In this document: piece after piece, positions 30,412-41,839 of the stretch | Position numbering within the stretch: position 1 is the stretch's first letter | Layout of the letters: each line of letters begins with the position of its first letter | NCBI GenBank assembly: GCA_963565915.1 | Contig: OY751487.1 | Span: 3,348,001-3,412,000, forward strand | Direction: 5' to 3' | DNA: 64,000 nt | Source of the DNA: Entoloma clypeatum | Lineage: Eukaryota > Basidiomycota > Agaricomycetes > Agaricales > Entolomataceae | The notes under the pieces: generated by a model | Told to the model about the DNA's origin: nothing | Seen by the model: only the letters and a program-made list of their open reading frames with translations | Database searches by the model: none | Position numbers and translations under genes: made by a program

Positions 30412-33400
30412 CTAGAGGTAACGCACAGAATCAATGCCAAGACTTCTCCGTGCATGTATGATTGCAACCAGTTCTTTGATGCTCTCCTCCAATATCACCA
30501 CGTTGTCCAGCAGATGCGAAAGGGTCACAGAAGCCGGTTTTACAGGTCCTGCATCCTTGTTGTTGTGATCCTCAAAATGTTCTTCGATCCAAGTCGAAGG
30601 GGCGAAGACATCTTCCTCCATCCCGCTCCATTGCGGCACCTTCGCAGCAGCCCAAGGACTCGATGAAGGAACATCGGCAAGGAACGGTTCTACGGAGATG
30701 GACCCTGTGTCCTGATAATGACGTCCAAAGGGACTGGCTACCATGTCTGTATTTACCGGCTTTTTTACAGGTGTCGTTGGTTCTGCCACTGTAATAGTTT
30801 TTTTGCTCTTTTTGGGAGTCAAGAATGAAACAAATGCGTTGGTTGTCGATGCCTTTGTCTTCGGCGTACGTGATCGAATCTCAGGAGTGGGAGTGATCGA
30901 TGTGGGTTCGTCCATGAAATCCAGGAAGACCGTCAACGCATCCGTCATATTTTCAGAAAACATCAAGCCTTGTCTCCGCTCAAGCAAATATCTATCGAAA
31001 TCGTCGACTAGCGTTCGATATCGTTCGAGCTGGGTCACCAAGCCATGGAATATGGTGTGTACCACAGGCCGCGATTTCTCGTTCATACTTGATGCCGGCA
31101 GGGAAAATGTATCATTCGCCAATTTTGCTTCGATATCGAAATCAATCGAGCGATCATCGCGATCATCGTCTGCGATTCCGGACCGTTTTCTGGTGTCCGG
31201 CTGCTCAAGCTGAGAAACATCATTTGAGGCAAATGTCAGCCATCCCGCCAAGGACCGATCGGGATGTATAGCAAGTGTCGCCAGTACCCCTGTCAGAGCG
31301 ACGTTGAATTCTGGAGTATTGGAGAAGAATTTCCTGAGACATTCGAGCACAAGCGAGAGGACGGGGTCATTGACATTGAGTCTGTGCTTCAGTGTTTGTC
31401 GTACCTCTGGTTTCATAAGTTCTTCATCAGTCAGTTGATGAGCAACTTGGTTTTGGATGGAAAACAGGGCATCGCGAAGATAATGATCGTAGCCTGTACT
31501 GAAGGCATCCCCATTATGTGATGGGTCGACTCGAGATACGAGTGTGAGATATAGGCCCATTTCTCGTTCGTGGGTCGAGTATGTGGTTTCCGGTTGACAA
31601 AATAGTATGACATCGTCAATCTCATGGTGCTTGTCCTCAGCACCTGGGTATCTGAACGTGTCCTCGTCTTCTTCTGACGTCATTGATAGTTTCTCGACTG
31701 CTGATGTGGCGGAGACCATGGATGGATGAGGGAAGCTCGTGGCATTCGGGTCAGCAATGACGAACAAAAGTCGTTCTACGGTTACTTGCGGATGTTGGAT
31801 TAGCATTGACTGTAGAAGCTGAAGCGCGGAGGTCCCTGTAGCTTGTGAGCCAGACCGCAAATTCGACATGAGGAGATCACGAAGAGTGAATCGGCCCATT
31901 GCGGTAAAGTACTCCGATTCCTTTCTCGAGTGTGGAGCCTCCATCTCGAGAAGGACCATGGCACTACTTTTTCGCCTCCTTGACTTGTTGGACATCGTGA
32001 CAGGAGCTTTGGGCGCCCTGTTGCGCCCCAAAGTTAACATGGAAGAGGGTCGATGTTTGAATCGAACTTCGTCGTTGTCTTCGTTGACCAGAAAATCGAC
32101 AAGAAGGTCGGCAAGCTGGCCACTGCGAAGAGTTCTGATCATAACCTCGATATATGACATAACGGCAACTGCGCTCCCATCGACGTCCGAGCACTCGAGG
32201 ATTGAGGGATAGAGAACATTTTCAAGAAATATACTCCGGACGGAATCGATAATTGATTGACAAATAGCCGCACCAACGATTGCAGGAGCGTCAGTAATGT
32301 CAGAAACTGTGTTTCTGCGAAGCACGTCTTGGAGAAACTCAAGGAGTTTGAGAAAATGATCCAAACGACCTTTAAATTCTGGGTTAGAAGCATCTTCGAT
32401 ACCGAGTGCGCGAGCTTTCTCTTTGACGAGTTCTTGTTTCTCCTTTTCTTCCATCAAATCAAGACCAGACCCTCCTATGACCATCCCAGTGCTGGAAGGA
32501 GCTGTCGACGCAACGACTGGATGAAATACCAGCTTAGAAGGAAGGAGCGAATACACCGCTCCTAAGCCAGCACCGAGCACTTCTGAAAAATCGCCATCGA
32601 GGATGTACTCTGCCAGTGCCAACTCAGCATCTCGGATTGGATCAGGGGTTTGCACTTCGGATGCGAGCGACGTAGGTGCTGCTGGTTGGGGTTCCCCGGG
32701 TGACATGGCCACGTCCATGAGGAAGAGTAAGCCTGCTCGCGCAAAATCACCAATCTGTCCTTCGCGATGGACAAAACGCAATAAGTAGTTGAAAAGTAAA
32801 AATTCGTATTCGGGCTTTTTAATTGAAGGTGGTGTCCGACCTGATCTGATTGTCGCTTGTGAAGGCGTAGGAGAAGGCTCCCTATTTTTATCAGAAAAAT
32901 CCTCCGGTTCAGATTCGGGGTCGTCGTCGTCTGCTTCTTCTTCGACAGAAAACAGTGGTTCGGAGTGATACCAATGTTTGTCATGAAAGAATATCATCAG
33001 TAATTCACGATACGTTCGAATGCGACTGCACAGAATGCAGAGTAGGTTCACCACTATAAAATGGCGATATGTTAGACAGAGAAGCGGTCATCAGATGGTT
33101 ATTCAGGCGCACAGTCTTCCTCGTATTCAGATGCTGGCCGACGGACTGCGCCCCATGCCGCACCCAAAACCCTTCGTCCGTCAAGCTGCTCTTGTAAATC
33201 ATCCCCAACACAGTTGCGAAGGAGTCTTAAAACAGCCTTATGGACGACTGAATGAACGAGGAACTGCTCATCCATGAGGACAACCATATTTTGAACAGCG
33301 CGTAAAATTTCTGCCTGAATTCCTGAGGGGCGATCGGCTTCACTCAGGCGAACAAGAGTTCCAAGCACATCTAACAAAGCGGCCGTTTTTAGCTAATAGC

Positions 33401-33786
33401 GATTGTACAAAAGTGGCTTACCATTCTTCAGAAGATACTCTAGACAAATCCCTGTACCTCTAACTGATGTTTAGCTCGTGATATGACTTGTGTCGACTCG
33501 AGTACCCACCCTTCTTCCGTCCGCGTTGATTCCCAAACAAGTGAATCCACAATGTTCTTGAGATGGCTAGGGACATCTGTTGACTTGATTCCTCTCGCCA
33601 ACTGACGCTCATCTGGATGTTGGAGAGTACTCTGATGGTGGCTTTTTCAGACCATTGACATTTGTGAACAAGGCAGAAATGAACCTTGATGGCATCCCAT
33701 GACTTGTGAAATTCCTGAGAGCGGTCGATTGGGGATTGAGGGGGAGGATGATTGCTTGACCGGAGAAACTTTGAGAAATAATCCAT
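30412..33786 (-). CDS. FHIP/RAI16-like protein (FTS-Hook-interacting, dynein adaptor)
   Basis: Predicted 1053 aa from 5 exons (33786-33685, 33631-33510, 33459-33422, 33370-33113, 33053-30412). Family blocks are SLVWESTRTEEG, CLEYLLKNDVLGTLVRLSE, NLLCILCSRIRTYREL, EFLLFNYLLRFVHREGQIG and FARAGLLFLMDVAM. In filamentous fungi the FTS-Hook-FHIP complex links early endosomes to dynein/kinesin for long-distance transport along microtubules. The middle has an acidic low-complexity segment (EEEADDDDPESEPED) and Ser/Pro-rich linkers; the C-terminus is helical. One very long last exon (2642 nt) contrasts with four short ones. Tandem behind FKS1 (241 bp). Confidence 0.87.
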
Positions 33787-34027
33787 TCTTTCGTTGTGAA
33801 CGAAACCGAACTTCCTAAGCACTATCCACTTCCCAATTTGGAGAATCTTTCGTGCTAATAACACTGAACACTGAAGCAGTTGATTATGGTCTTGATCACA
33901 CAAGACGATACGGTGTTCTACGGTATTAATGTATTGGTTGTTACATGGGGAGAGTGAACCATGGCACCAGTCCCCGGCAAGGTATATTCAAAGGATGCCG
34001 AACAACATTAAGAAGAGCATTAGATCA

Positions 34028-37000
34028 TTAGATGTTCTTGCAAATTGAACACTGGAAGGTATCGATGTTTATCTGGTTCCTGAAGATGACGGCTAGAAGG
34101 CAGAGGTTAGATAGCGGAGAATGTGAAAGCATTGTTACTCACGCAGAACAATCAACGCCGCAAGCATGGCTACTACTAGAATGTACACGACAGTATACTT
34201 TATGACCTAAGGGGAGCTGGTTAACTGGTATTGCGGACTATAAGGGGAAAAAAAAACGAACAAGCCATCGTCGTTGCCTTTTCTGTTTTGTCGAGAACAA
34301 AGGAGCTCGGATTTGCTTCGAGGGCCGTAACCAAACTGGCACCGTTGGTTAGCGCTGTACAGATAACAGGACGTTAGCAACTTACACAACATTGTGGAAT
34401 GCAGGCGGTTTGCAAACGGTACCAAAATCCCCGGCGTCAAGATAACGAGGAGAATATGAGCGAGAAGGAAGTCAGAACCCCAGAGAGACATTTCGACAAT
34501 CTTGACAATGAATTCACGGGCCGGTTGTGACATGGCAGATGTGCCCAGTCCTCTTCCATACCATTTGCCCGTCCACCAAGCACGGTTGGTCTCGTCGTGT
34601 TTGTATTCACGAGTGAGGAAAACGGAAATTAAAAATTTCTGAACGGCCCTTTGAATCGCAACAATAGCGATCACCCCCAACACTGCATGGGAAGCATCCC
34701 AGAGTTCAAGGAACCACTGATTTGGTGTGTCAATATGAAAGACGAGGTAAATCATGTCGGTTATGACTCACGAAAAATTCGAAGAATGCGATGAGCCCGA
34801 TTAAACACAAGATGTGCGCAAGAGTAGCCATAATTGATCCAAACTTCGTCCAAGACTCCATCATTGGGCCGAGGAATAAGGCAATGAAGAAGAGAGACAT
34901 GAGTACAGCAGCATTCCAGACCACAGGACCAATAGCAATAACCGCGATACGAATAAGGGGGCTAGGAGGAAGCTCTCCCTTCTTGTCTGGAAAAGACTTG
35001 ACGAACATGTATGCGATAATAAAGAGGGCAGCGATACAGATGGGCCAAACAATCTCCGAAATGATGACTGTTCTCCATGTGGCTCGAGGAACGTCTCCCG
35101 ACAGTTTCTCTGATGGATGACCAAGTTTCTTCTTCTTGTACCCAGTAATCATGGTGCGTGAAAGGCGACAATAGCCATACCAACTGCTGGCCTTGGTACG
35201 GGAGTTACCCCTGGACATCCACCGCAAGAACTCGCGGTAGTCAATGATGAAGTCGGCGTACGAAAATTGATGGGGATTAAACAGGAAAGGTGCGATGCAT
35301 AGCGATAGGACAGAGAGCCAGAAGTAGATCAGGTGGGGAATCCAGATGACTAAGGTCGAGTACAAGAGGAGAAGCAGATTCCTCATTCCCATGTAGATGC
35401 TGGGGCCAGCGAAACGCGAGTAGAGAATGGCGAAGCTGATGCGGGTGGTCGCAAAGCCGCGTCCAGTAGCGATATATCGGGCTCCTCCAAACGTCAAATT
35501 GCTAAGGATGGATTGAGAGTATATCTGTGTTGAAAACACTTCGAAGACGGGAGAGAGCGAAAGAAAATGTTTCCCCAGTCGAAGTAGAGCCTTGCCTGTT
35601 CCACGCTCTACAAGTTCTGGAACGACATGGTTATTGAATGGTAATCGGTGGTGGGATGGGATTACCTTGCAAGAAGAGAGGCAGGAATGCTATGAAGAAC
35701 ACCAAGAAAATCGAAACGATACAACGTCTGATCCAGTCAAAGACGGGGATGAGATTATAGCAGCCGGGTTGTCCACCTATGACATTGCCGGAAGGGTCCA
35801 CTTTGCAAATCTCCAGTTGTTTATTTAGAGTCCCAATGAACAGCACTGGATATTAACGTTAGCGAATAACCTCCGAAGGTAAGAACATTGTGACGGACAG
35901 GTCACCATGAAGACCTGGATGGAATATATGACAAGAATATTGTTGATGTGGAACCCAGGATGGCCGTAATAGAACGTGAGGAACCTGTCAATGGGCAGTT
36001 GGGTGCCCAGATAGTAATACTCGCGGCTCAGCATCTGTTCTCCCATTCCTGTGCCGATCTTAGTTTGGAAGTTCAAGATGGTACCGAATCCAAGGTCTCG
36101 ACCCTTTCCGCATTGGTAATATTCCGAGTGTTTGATTCTGCCTCCACGACCGAAGGCGTTCATACCGGCGAAAATATCTTCATTCAAGTGCAGGCCTTTC
36201 TGAGCTTTCGATACACCCCCACGAGTATTCATGAAGGTCGCGTTCAGGAAATCCGGATGTCCATAATGTAACTTGCCGCCAATCCATGCCAAGGCGCGAG
36301 CGGTCATCGTTCCAAACGTTTGCTCCTTACCAGCCGCAATATCGCCGAGCACGCCGATGTTTTCAGAGAAGATATATTCGCGGGTTCCGACGATAGCGAC
36401 AGGGGAACGGGAGAACTCCTTATGGCCCCATTGCGCGTATGGGCTCTGACTAGACATAGAGTATTCCTCAAATTCGCCGAGGATATTGCGAATCTTTAAA
36501 CATTCCTCTAGGTAGTTGTCTTGGTTCGCATCTATGAGCTGAAGGTATTCACCCCGATAGAAGATCATGGCATGGTTTTGATTATCAGACTTTCCATCTC
36601 CCAAAATAGGGTTTCCAGGCAGTTCAACGCGGAATTTGGGCTTCCTCTTTCCTGTCTTCTCGTCAATCTCTGAATGCCCATCGATGAGGGTGGAGAACAA
36701 CTTGGCTTCGCCACCCTTAGGCCCTGGCTCCTCATCGAGGTACGCAATCTGGAGATCCGGATATGCTCGAAGTAAAAACTCCGCATTCTCCTGTTCCTCC
36801 TTGTTGAACTTGGAAAATCTTTGCATAGAGATGGCAAATTTAAATTTCCGACGAGCCATCCGCTCCAACTCGCGTTCCAACCGATCGGTGCTGCCTCCGA
36901 AGGTTTGAACAATGTCCGGGTTCTCCACGCGATACAGGAGTTTGATTGCTTTTGAGTAGTTCATCATCCCCGACACAGTTCGATAAAGCGTTTGTGCACG

Positions 37001-39767
37001 CAAGGAGGCCCAGATTCGGGTCCGTAGAGTATATTCGGGAGAAGAAGTCTTGAATCCAATACAATAGAATGGCAAATCATCCACTTTCTTCTCATTGGTA
37101 GTGCTTGTCCCATCCATGGCATCAGTCTCCTCTGCCAAGATCTTGGTATCCTTGACAAAGTTGTCCCATTCAACGGGGTGGAGCTGCTTGAGATATTCCA
37201 ACAGTGTGACCCGGGTACTCTGATCTTCTTCACGGATGATTTCACGCAAGCTGAGAAGAATTTTTTCGGAATAGTGAGGAACGAGCACTGTGAACGTTGG
37301 CATCGCATCGACTGGGAGGGGTTCCGGGAGGGCAGTGGTCAGGGAAGAAGCAAAGAACGATATACGTCGTTCTGCTTCCCCGCCGGCTGGGAAGAAATTG
37401 CCTCTAAACCCAGTACCATCTTGATTAGTGAAGAAAGGAGGGGCACGAAGCGTTCTGCGGCCATCAGGACCGTCGACTTGATGATAAAGGAGGCGCTGGA
37501 CATGATCAATGGACAATAAGTGTTCTCTATACATCGAAATGATGACGGCATTCCATATTTGAGAAACAAGAACCTACGGAAAACTTCAATACCGGTGAAT
37601 GAGGTGAAGCGGTAGAGTCCCACCTTGGGTTTATATTTGATTTCCATTTCACCTGTCGCCAACAACTTGGCATAAATTCTCTTGGGAAGCCGAGTGAAGA
37701 TGTCTTTCCATGGTGTCCAAATCGATAAGCCCAATGAAAACGAACGTCCAATGCTGAATATGACGATCCAGATGATATACCACAGATATGTGTCCAAGAA
37801 GAACAATATCAAGTCCATCAGATACATGATGGCCAACGTGAATGGAACATGATTGGTGCAGAGGATATTTCCAAATATCTTGTCGTTACATCCCTGGACT
37901 TTGGTGCGTGCCATGACAGCAATGGGACTGCTAAAAGAGGCCGTCAAGAAGAAAAAGGATTCGGCAAATTTGCAGGTGAAAATAAGGATCCAAAGAAAAA
38001 TAGATGCAGTCCGAGCGGAACGCGGCAGGTCTGGATATGACGCAGTGAACGTTTGAGAAGCGATATACTTCCGTGATTTCCCAGCTACGCGGTCGCCAAA
38101 CATGCGTCCTGAGGGGATGATACCGAATGCCACTGTGACGACAACAGAGATGAAGAATTGGACTATTCCAAGGATGAGTGGTACTTGAGATGCGGTGGGG
38201 ATGTCGTCCACTCGAGCAATGTAAACTGTAGGACCAGCTGTTATCGCGAGGATGACGAGGAGAAAGATGAACCGTGTGGTAAGATGTGAGGCGTTGTTCC
38301 AGGTCGTTGGAATATACGAGAATTCAGCGAGTGTAGCAAGGAGCATGATGAGTGTAGAGACGGCACCTCCGAGGGCAACGGCAGACCAAGTCATCGGCGC
38401 AGACGGGTTAGCCTTATTCCTAGGAGCGTACACTTTTGGCGAGTTAAAAGCGGTGTAGAAATAGTAAACGGAGACGTGAAGGATCCAGATGCGATTGAAA
38501 TTGACGAGGAGATGTGCAATGGACCGTTTTTCAAAATAGGTTTTGAAAAAAACACGGTTCCAATCTATTCGGCTAAGCTTCATGAACCGCTGAGCGGGCG
38601 GGACGTCAACCAAACGAGTCTGCAGAGAAGATCAGAAGAGTCACAGGATGAAGGACGGTGACATACATTGTCAGATAGAACAATTTTTGCCAGACCTTCC
38701 GGATACCAGAAGAGCTGGTTGATATCGTCGTATCCAATAATCTGGTCATGATCCTTCTCCTTCCTGACGAACTTGCCATCCTGAACTTCGTAACCTTGAT
38801 CCCTCATGAAGTTGTAGAGAGGTTTGATGATGGTATTCAGGTATAAGCCCTCGGAGACAGGCTCCATGCGGTTCTGGCATTCAGGACTACGATAATAGTC
38901 GTCGGCACATTTGAAGATGAAACATAAGCATTCTGGAACAAATCGAACATTGCCTGCTTCGCCCCAGCATAGAAGGTATAAGGCAATTTGCCGTAAGCGA
39001 TCATACTGGCTCATGTTATTCATTGCATTCCTCCAGCGGTTGAGAGCATTGTCAAGGGACTTTGCCCCAGCAGGCTTTGAGCCCTTGACGCTCTTGAGGC
39101 GTTGTAAACCGGGGTTCTGTGCTTGGCCAACTGCATCATCAAGGTTAAGCTGAGCTGCAAAGTACCATTTGCGATAGTTGGCATGTTGACCGCCAATGTA
39201 ATCTGCATGGAGGGTGAGCAACGCTTGGTTCGGTGTCATACGAGAGGCACGTGAATCCAGCAATTGCATTGTAAAGTCGAACTAGTTGTGCATTAATTCA
39301 AATTTGCATAGGAAATGAAAGCGACCGAACCATATTCCGCATAGAATCACGTTGAAAGCCAAACTTCTGAGTAAGGTCGAGAAATATATCCTCAATTTCT
39401 TCTGCAGACATCGGTATCTGTTTTTCCGCGGACCAGGCAGGATATGGGTCATTTGAAGCGGGCCCAAAGTCAGCGAAGGGAGACATGCTGGCATGAGAAT
39501 CGACAGAATTGGTATACGGCTGTCCGAACTCTGATTCTAGAGGTGGATATAGAAATGATTGAGACAGCTGTTATTGAGTATTTTTGGAAGGTGGGTACCT
39601 GAACCGCGCTGCTCATAGTAATGCTGGCTTGCAGCTAGGTGAGTAGTGCTTGAGGCTGGGTTGCCGTAGGGGTCACCGAGGTCCGAGTCGGCGTCATATT
39701 GACGGCGCTGTGCAAAAGGGTCATTGGGCGGATTGTTTGGCGAGCCATAGCCGCCTGGGTAGGCCAT
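34028..39767 (-). CDS. FKS1: 1,3-beta-glucan synthase catalytic subunit
   Basis: Predicted 1739 aa from 11 exons (39767-39599, 39536-39331, 39281-38667, 38619-37624, 37573-35899, 35845-35666, 35616-34772, 34716-34386, 34335-34262, 34206-34143, 34092-34028). It makes cell-wall beta-1,3-glucan from UDP-glucose at the plasma membrane with Rho1. Seen: an N-terminal Gly/Pro-rich tail, the FKS domain ([20 protein letters not shown]), a first group of transmembrane helices, the large GT48 domain ([64 protein letters not shown]), then a second membrane group and a tail ending in SICKNI. The last three exons (74, 64, 65 nt) rebuild [18 protein letters not shown] and the final helix [17 protein letters not shown]. 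Echinocandin hot-spot 1 reads FLTASFSSP. Confidence 0.97.
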
Positions 39768-40156
39768 GAGGGTGTTGAAAGAACGACGGGAAGTGAAGAG
39801 TGAAAGTTAGGACAACGAACGACAAGGAAGGCGAACAGAGGATGGATTGTGACCGTTGCGAAGAGTGTGACGTCCGTGACACCTCTTGGGATTAAGTAAA
39901 CACATCAACACACATTTACTTCCGTTTACAAAGTACATAAGTACTTATTGCAGACGATGACGAGGTATTGATTAGCGAAATCTAGATGCTTGTGAGTTTG
40001 GAGAAGCCTCATGCCGCCGCAATATTATATACCTAAGCTTGTGCAAAGATGGCGTAACGTTAACCTATCATTGTCATCAAATTGTCATTGGCTTTTTTAT
40101 GTCAAGATCATGTGACTAGTGACCACCTTCAGCTGCAAGATGAGCTGCTATCCAGT
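39768..40156. promoter_or_regulatory. Divergent intergenic region FKS1 / PTC7
   Basis: 389 bp between the FKS1 start codon (-) and the PP2C gene (+). It contains an AATATTATATACC element near 40021 and an AT-rich stretch around 39897-39955. No other motif recognised. Confidence 0.45.
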
Positions 40157-41749
40157 ATGAAGTCCGTTCGTCCTTCCATTCACAAACCATTCTCCCGAAT
40201 CGTTATGTTCTCCAGCAATGCACTTGCCGGGAAGTTTAGCCCAGCAATGGCTCGACAAATACTCCGCAGAAGACCCCTGCCGACACGTCCATTGTCATCG
40301 GCACTTCCCCGCCCGTACAAAATACACATGGGCGCTAGCTGGGCAGGGAAATATAGCAGCAATATTCATATCCCCTTCCCTGCTGACGGCGCCATTGGCG
40401 CATGGAGAGACCGGACACTAAGCCGCCCCAAGGCCATGAAAAGTCAGGATTGTGGACAGGATTTCTTCTTCGTGCAAGACGTACGCTTGCTTACTTTCTT
40501 TCGTATAATCAGCCCTCATAATTTTTAGATGCGAAATCACTCAGTGCGTAGCCCTGTAGTTTTCCCTGATGCCTGCTTGAACTAACAAAGGACTCGATAT
40601 CAGGGTGTCTCCTTTGGCGTCGCGGACGGGGTTGGAGGATGGATGGACAGTGGTGTAGACCCCGCCTTGTTCTCGCAGGCTCTTATGTTCCATTCACATC
40701 GGTATTCGCGGAATGCATGGGCAGGAGAACCTGAAATTGATCCAACGCTCGATTATGAAGAGAGAGAGCAGATCGAGGGATGGGAGATGACTCCCTATGA
40801 GTGCCTTGACCTGGCCTATGGAGGTGTGTTAAGGGAGAAACTCGTACAGGCCGGTAGGTTTTATGTCCTTCTCCATGCTCTGATGGAATATACCTTGCTG
40901 TAGGTTCGAGCACAGCTTGCCTTATTACGATCAATGCGGCTTCCGGGGTATTGCGGTCCGCAAAGTATCGATCTTCGAATTGAAATTAAGAATCAGTTGG
41001 CTGACTGCTATTTTTCATCAAGTCTGGGCGACAGCGGTTTCGTGATCATCCGCTCAAACTCTGTGTTCTATCGACAACGACCTCAAACGCACTTCTTCAA
41101 TTGTCCCAAGTATAATCCTCCGTCTCTCAAGTCATGAATTGTAATTGATGTTTTGCACAGGCAATTGACCAAATTGCCAACCAACGAAATGCGTAAATTT
41201 TCTCGAGCCTGTGTGGACTCCCCAAGTGAAGCAGAAACCTTCCGCACGAAACTTGGGGACGGAGATATTGTAATTGCTTATGTACGGCCCCACCATTCAA
41301 TCACCTTCGGGATCTTGAGAACATCCTTCATTAGACGGATGGCTTGTCAGATAACGTCTTTCCTTCTGAAATCGTCACTTTATGTTCGTTGGTGGCTCGA
41401 CGCGGGGGACCTGAGGATGAGCAAGTGCAGGCTATTGCGGATGGTCTAGTTGACTATGCCCGGCAATGCATGCTAAAGAAAAACAGGGTTAGTCCATTTG
41501 AAAGTGCGTCATAACCTCGCTGCTCTATAAGTATTCCATGTCACCTGGGATGTCATAGGGGAAGCCGCACGACAAGGCATGTTTTTCCGGGGAGGTGTAC
41601 GTAAACATATTCTGTTCTGGTGGTTCCTGTGCTCAGATGGGTTACTTACAGAAATCAGACGAGTATGCACATTCAATCAAGCATGTGTCTTTCCACTCAC
41701 TCTTCCAAGTGTTACAGTTGTGGTTGGCCTCATTCGCGAAACTATATAA
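40157..41749 (+). CDS. PTC7: PP2C-type protein phosphatase, Ptc7 family (mitochondrial)
   Basis: Predicted 371 aa from 10 exons (40157-40480, 40529-40543, 40604-40853, 40904-40964, 41023-41109, 41161-41281, 41335-41503, 41559-41596, 41652-41662, 41710-41749). The metal-binding aspartates of PP2C are all present: DGVGGW, GDSGFVI, DGLSDN and DDVTVVV. Family blocks are QDCGQDFFF, RNHSGVSFGVADG, VARRGGPED and FFRGGKSDD. The N-terminus is Ser/Arg-rich without acids (MFSSNALAGKFSPAMARQILRRR), consistent with mitochondrial import; yeast Ptc7 activates coenzyme Q synthesis. Translation may begin at 40157 or at the ATG at 40205. Exons of 15 nt and 11 nt are required for conserved motifs. Confidence 0.9.
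41652..41662 (+). other. 11-nt microexon in PTC7
   Basis: Sequence AAATCAGACGA between introns 41597-41651 (GTACGT...TTACAG) and 41663-41709 (GTATGC...CCAAG). It codes most of KSDD, including the first of the two metal-site aspartates in DDVTVVV. Confidence 0.7.
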
Positions 41750-41839
41750 TCAAGCATTAATCACTCACTGATGTTACCACGTTGAGCACGGCGTTTCATA
41801 TAATACCACATGTTATTTACATTCACTATCAACGGCACT

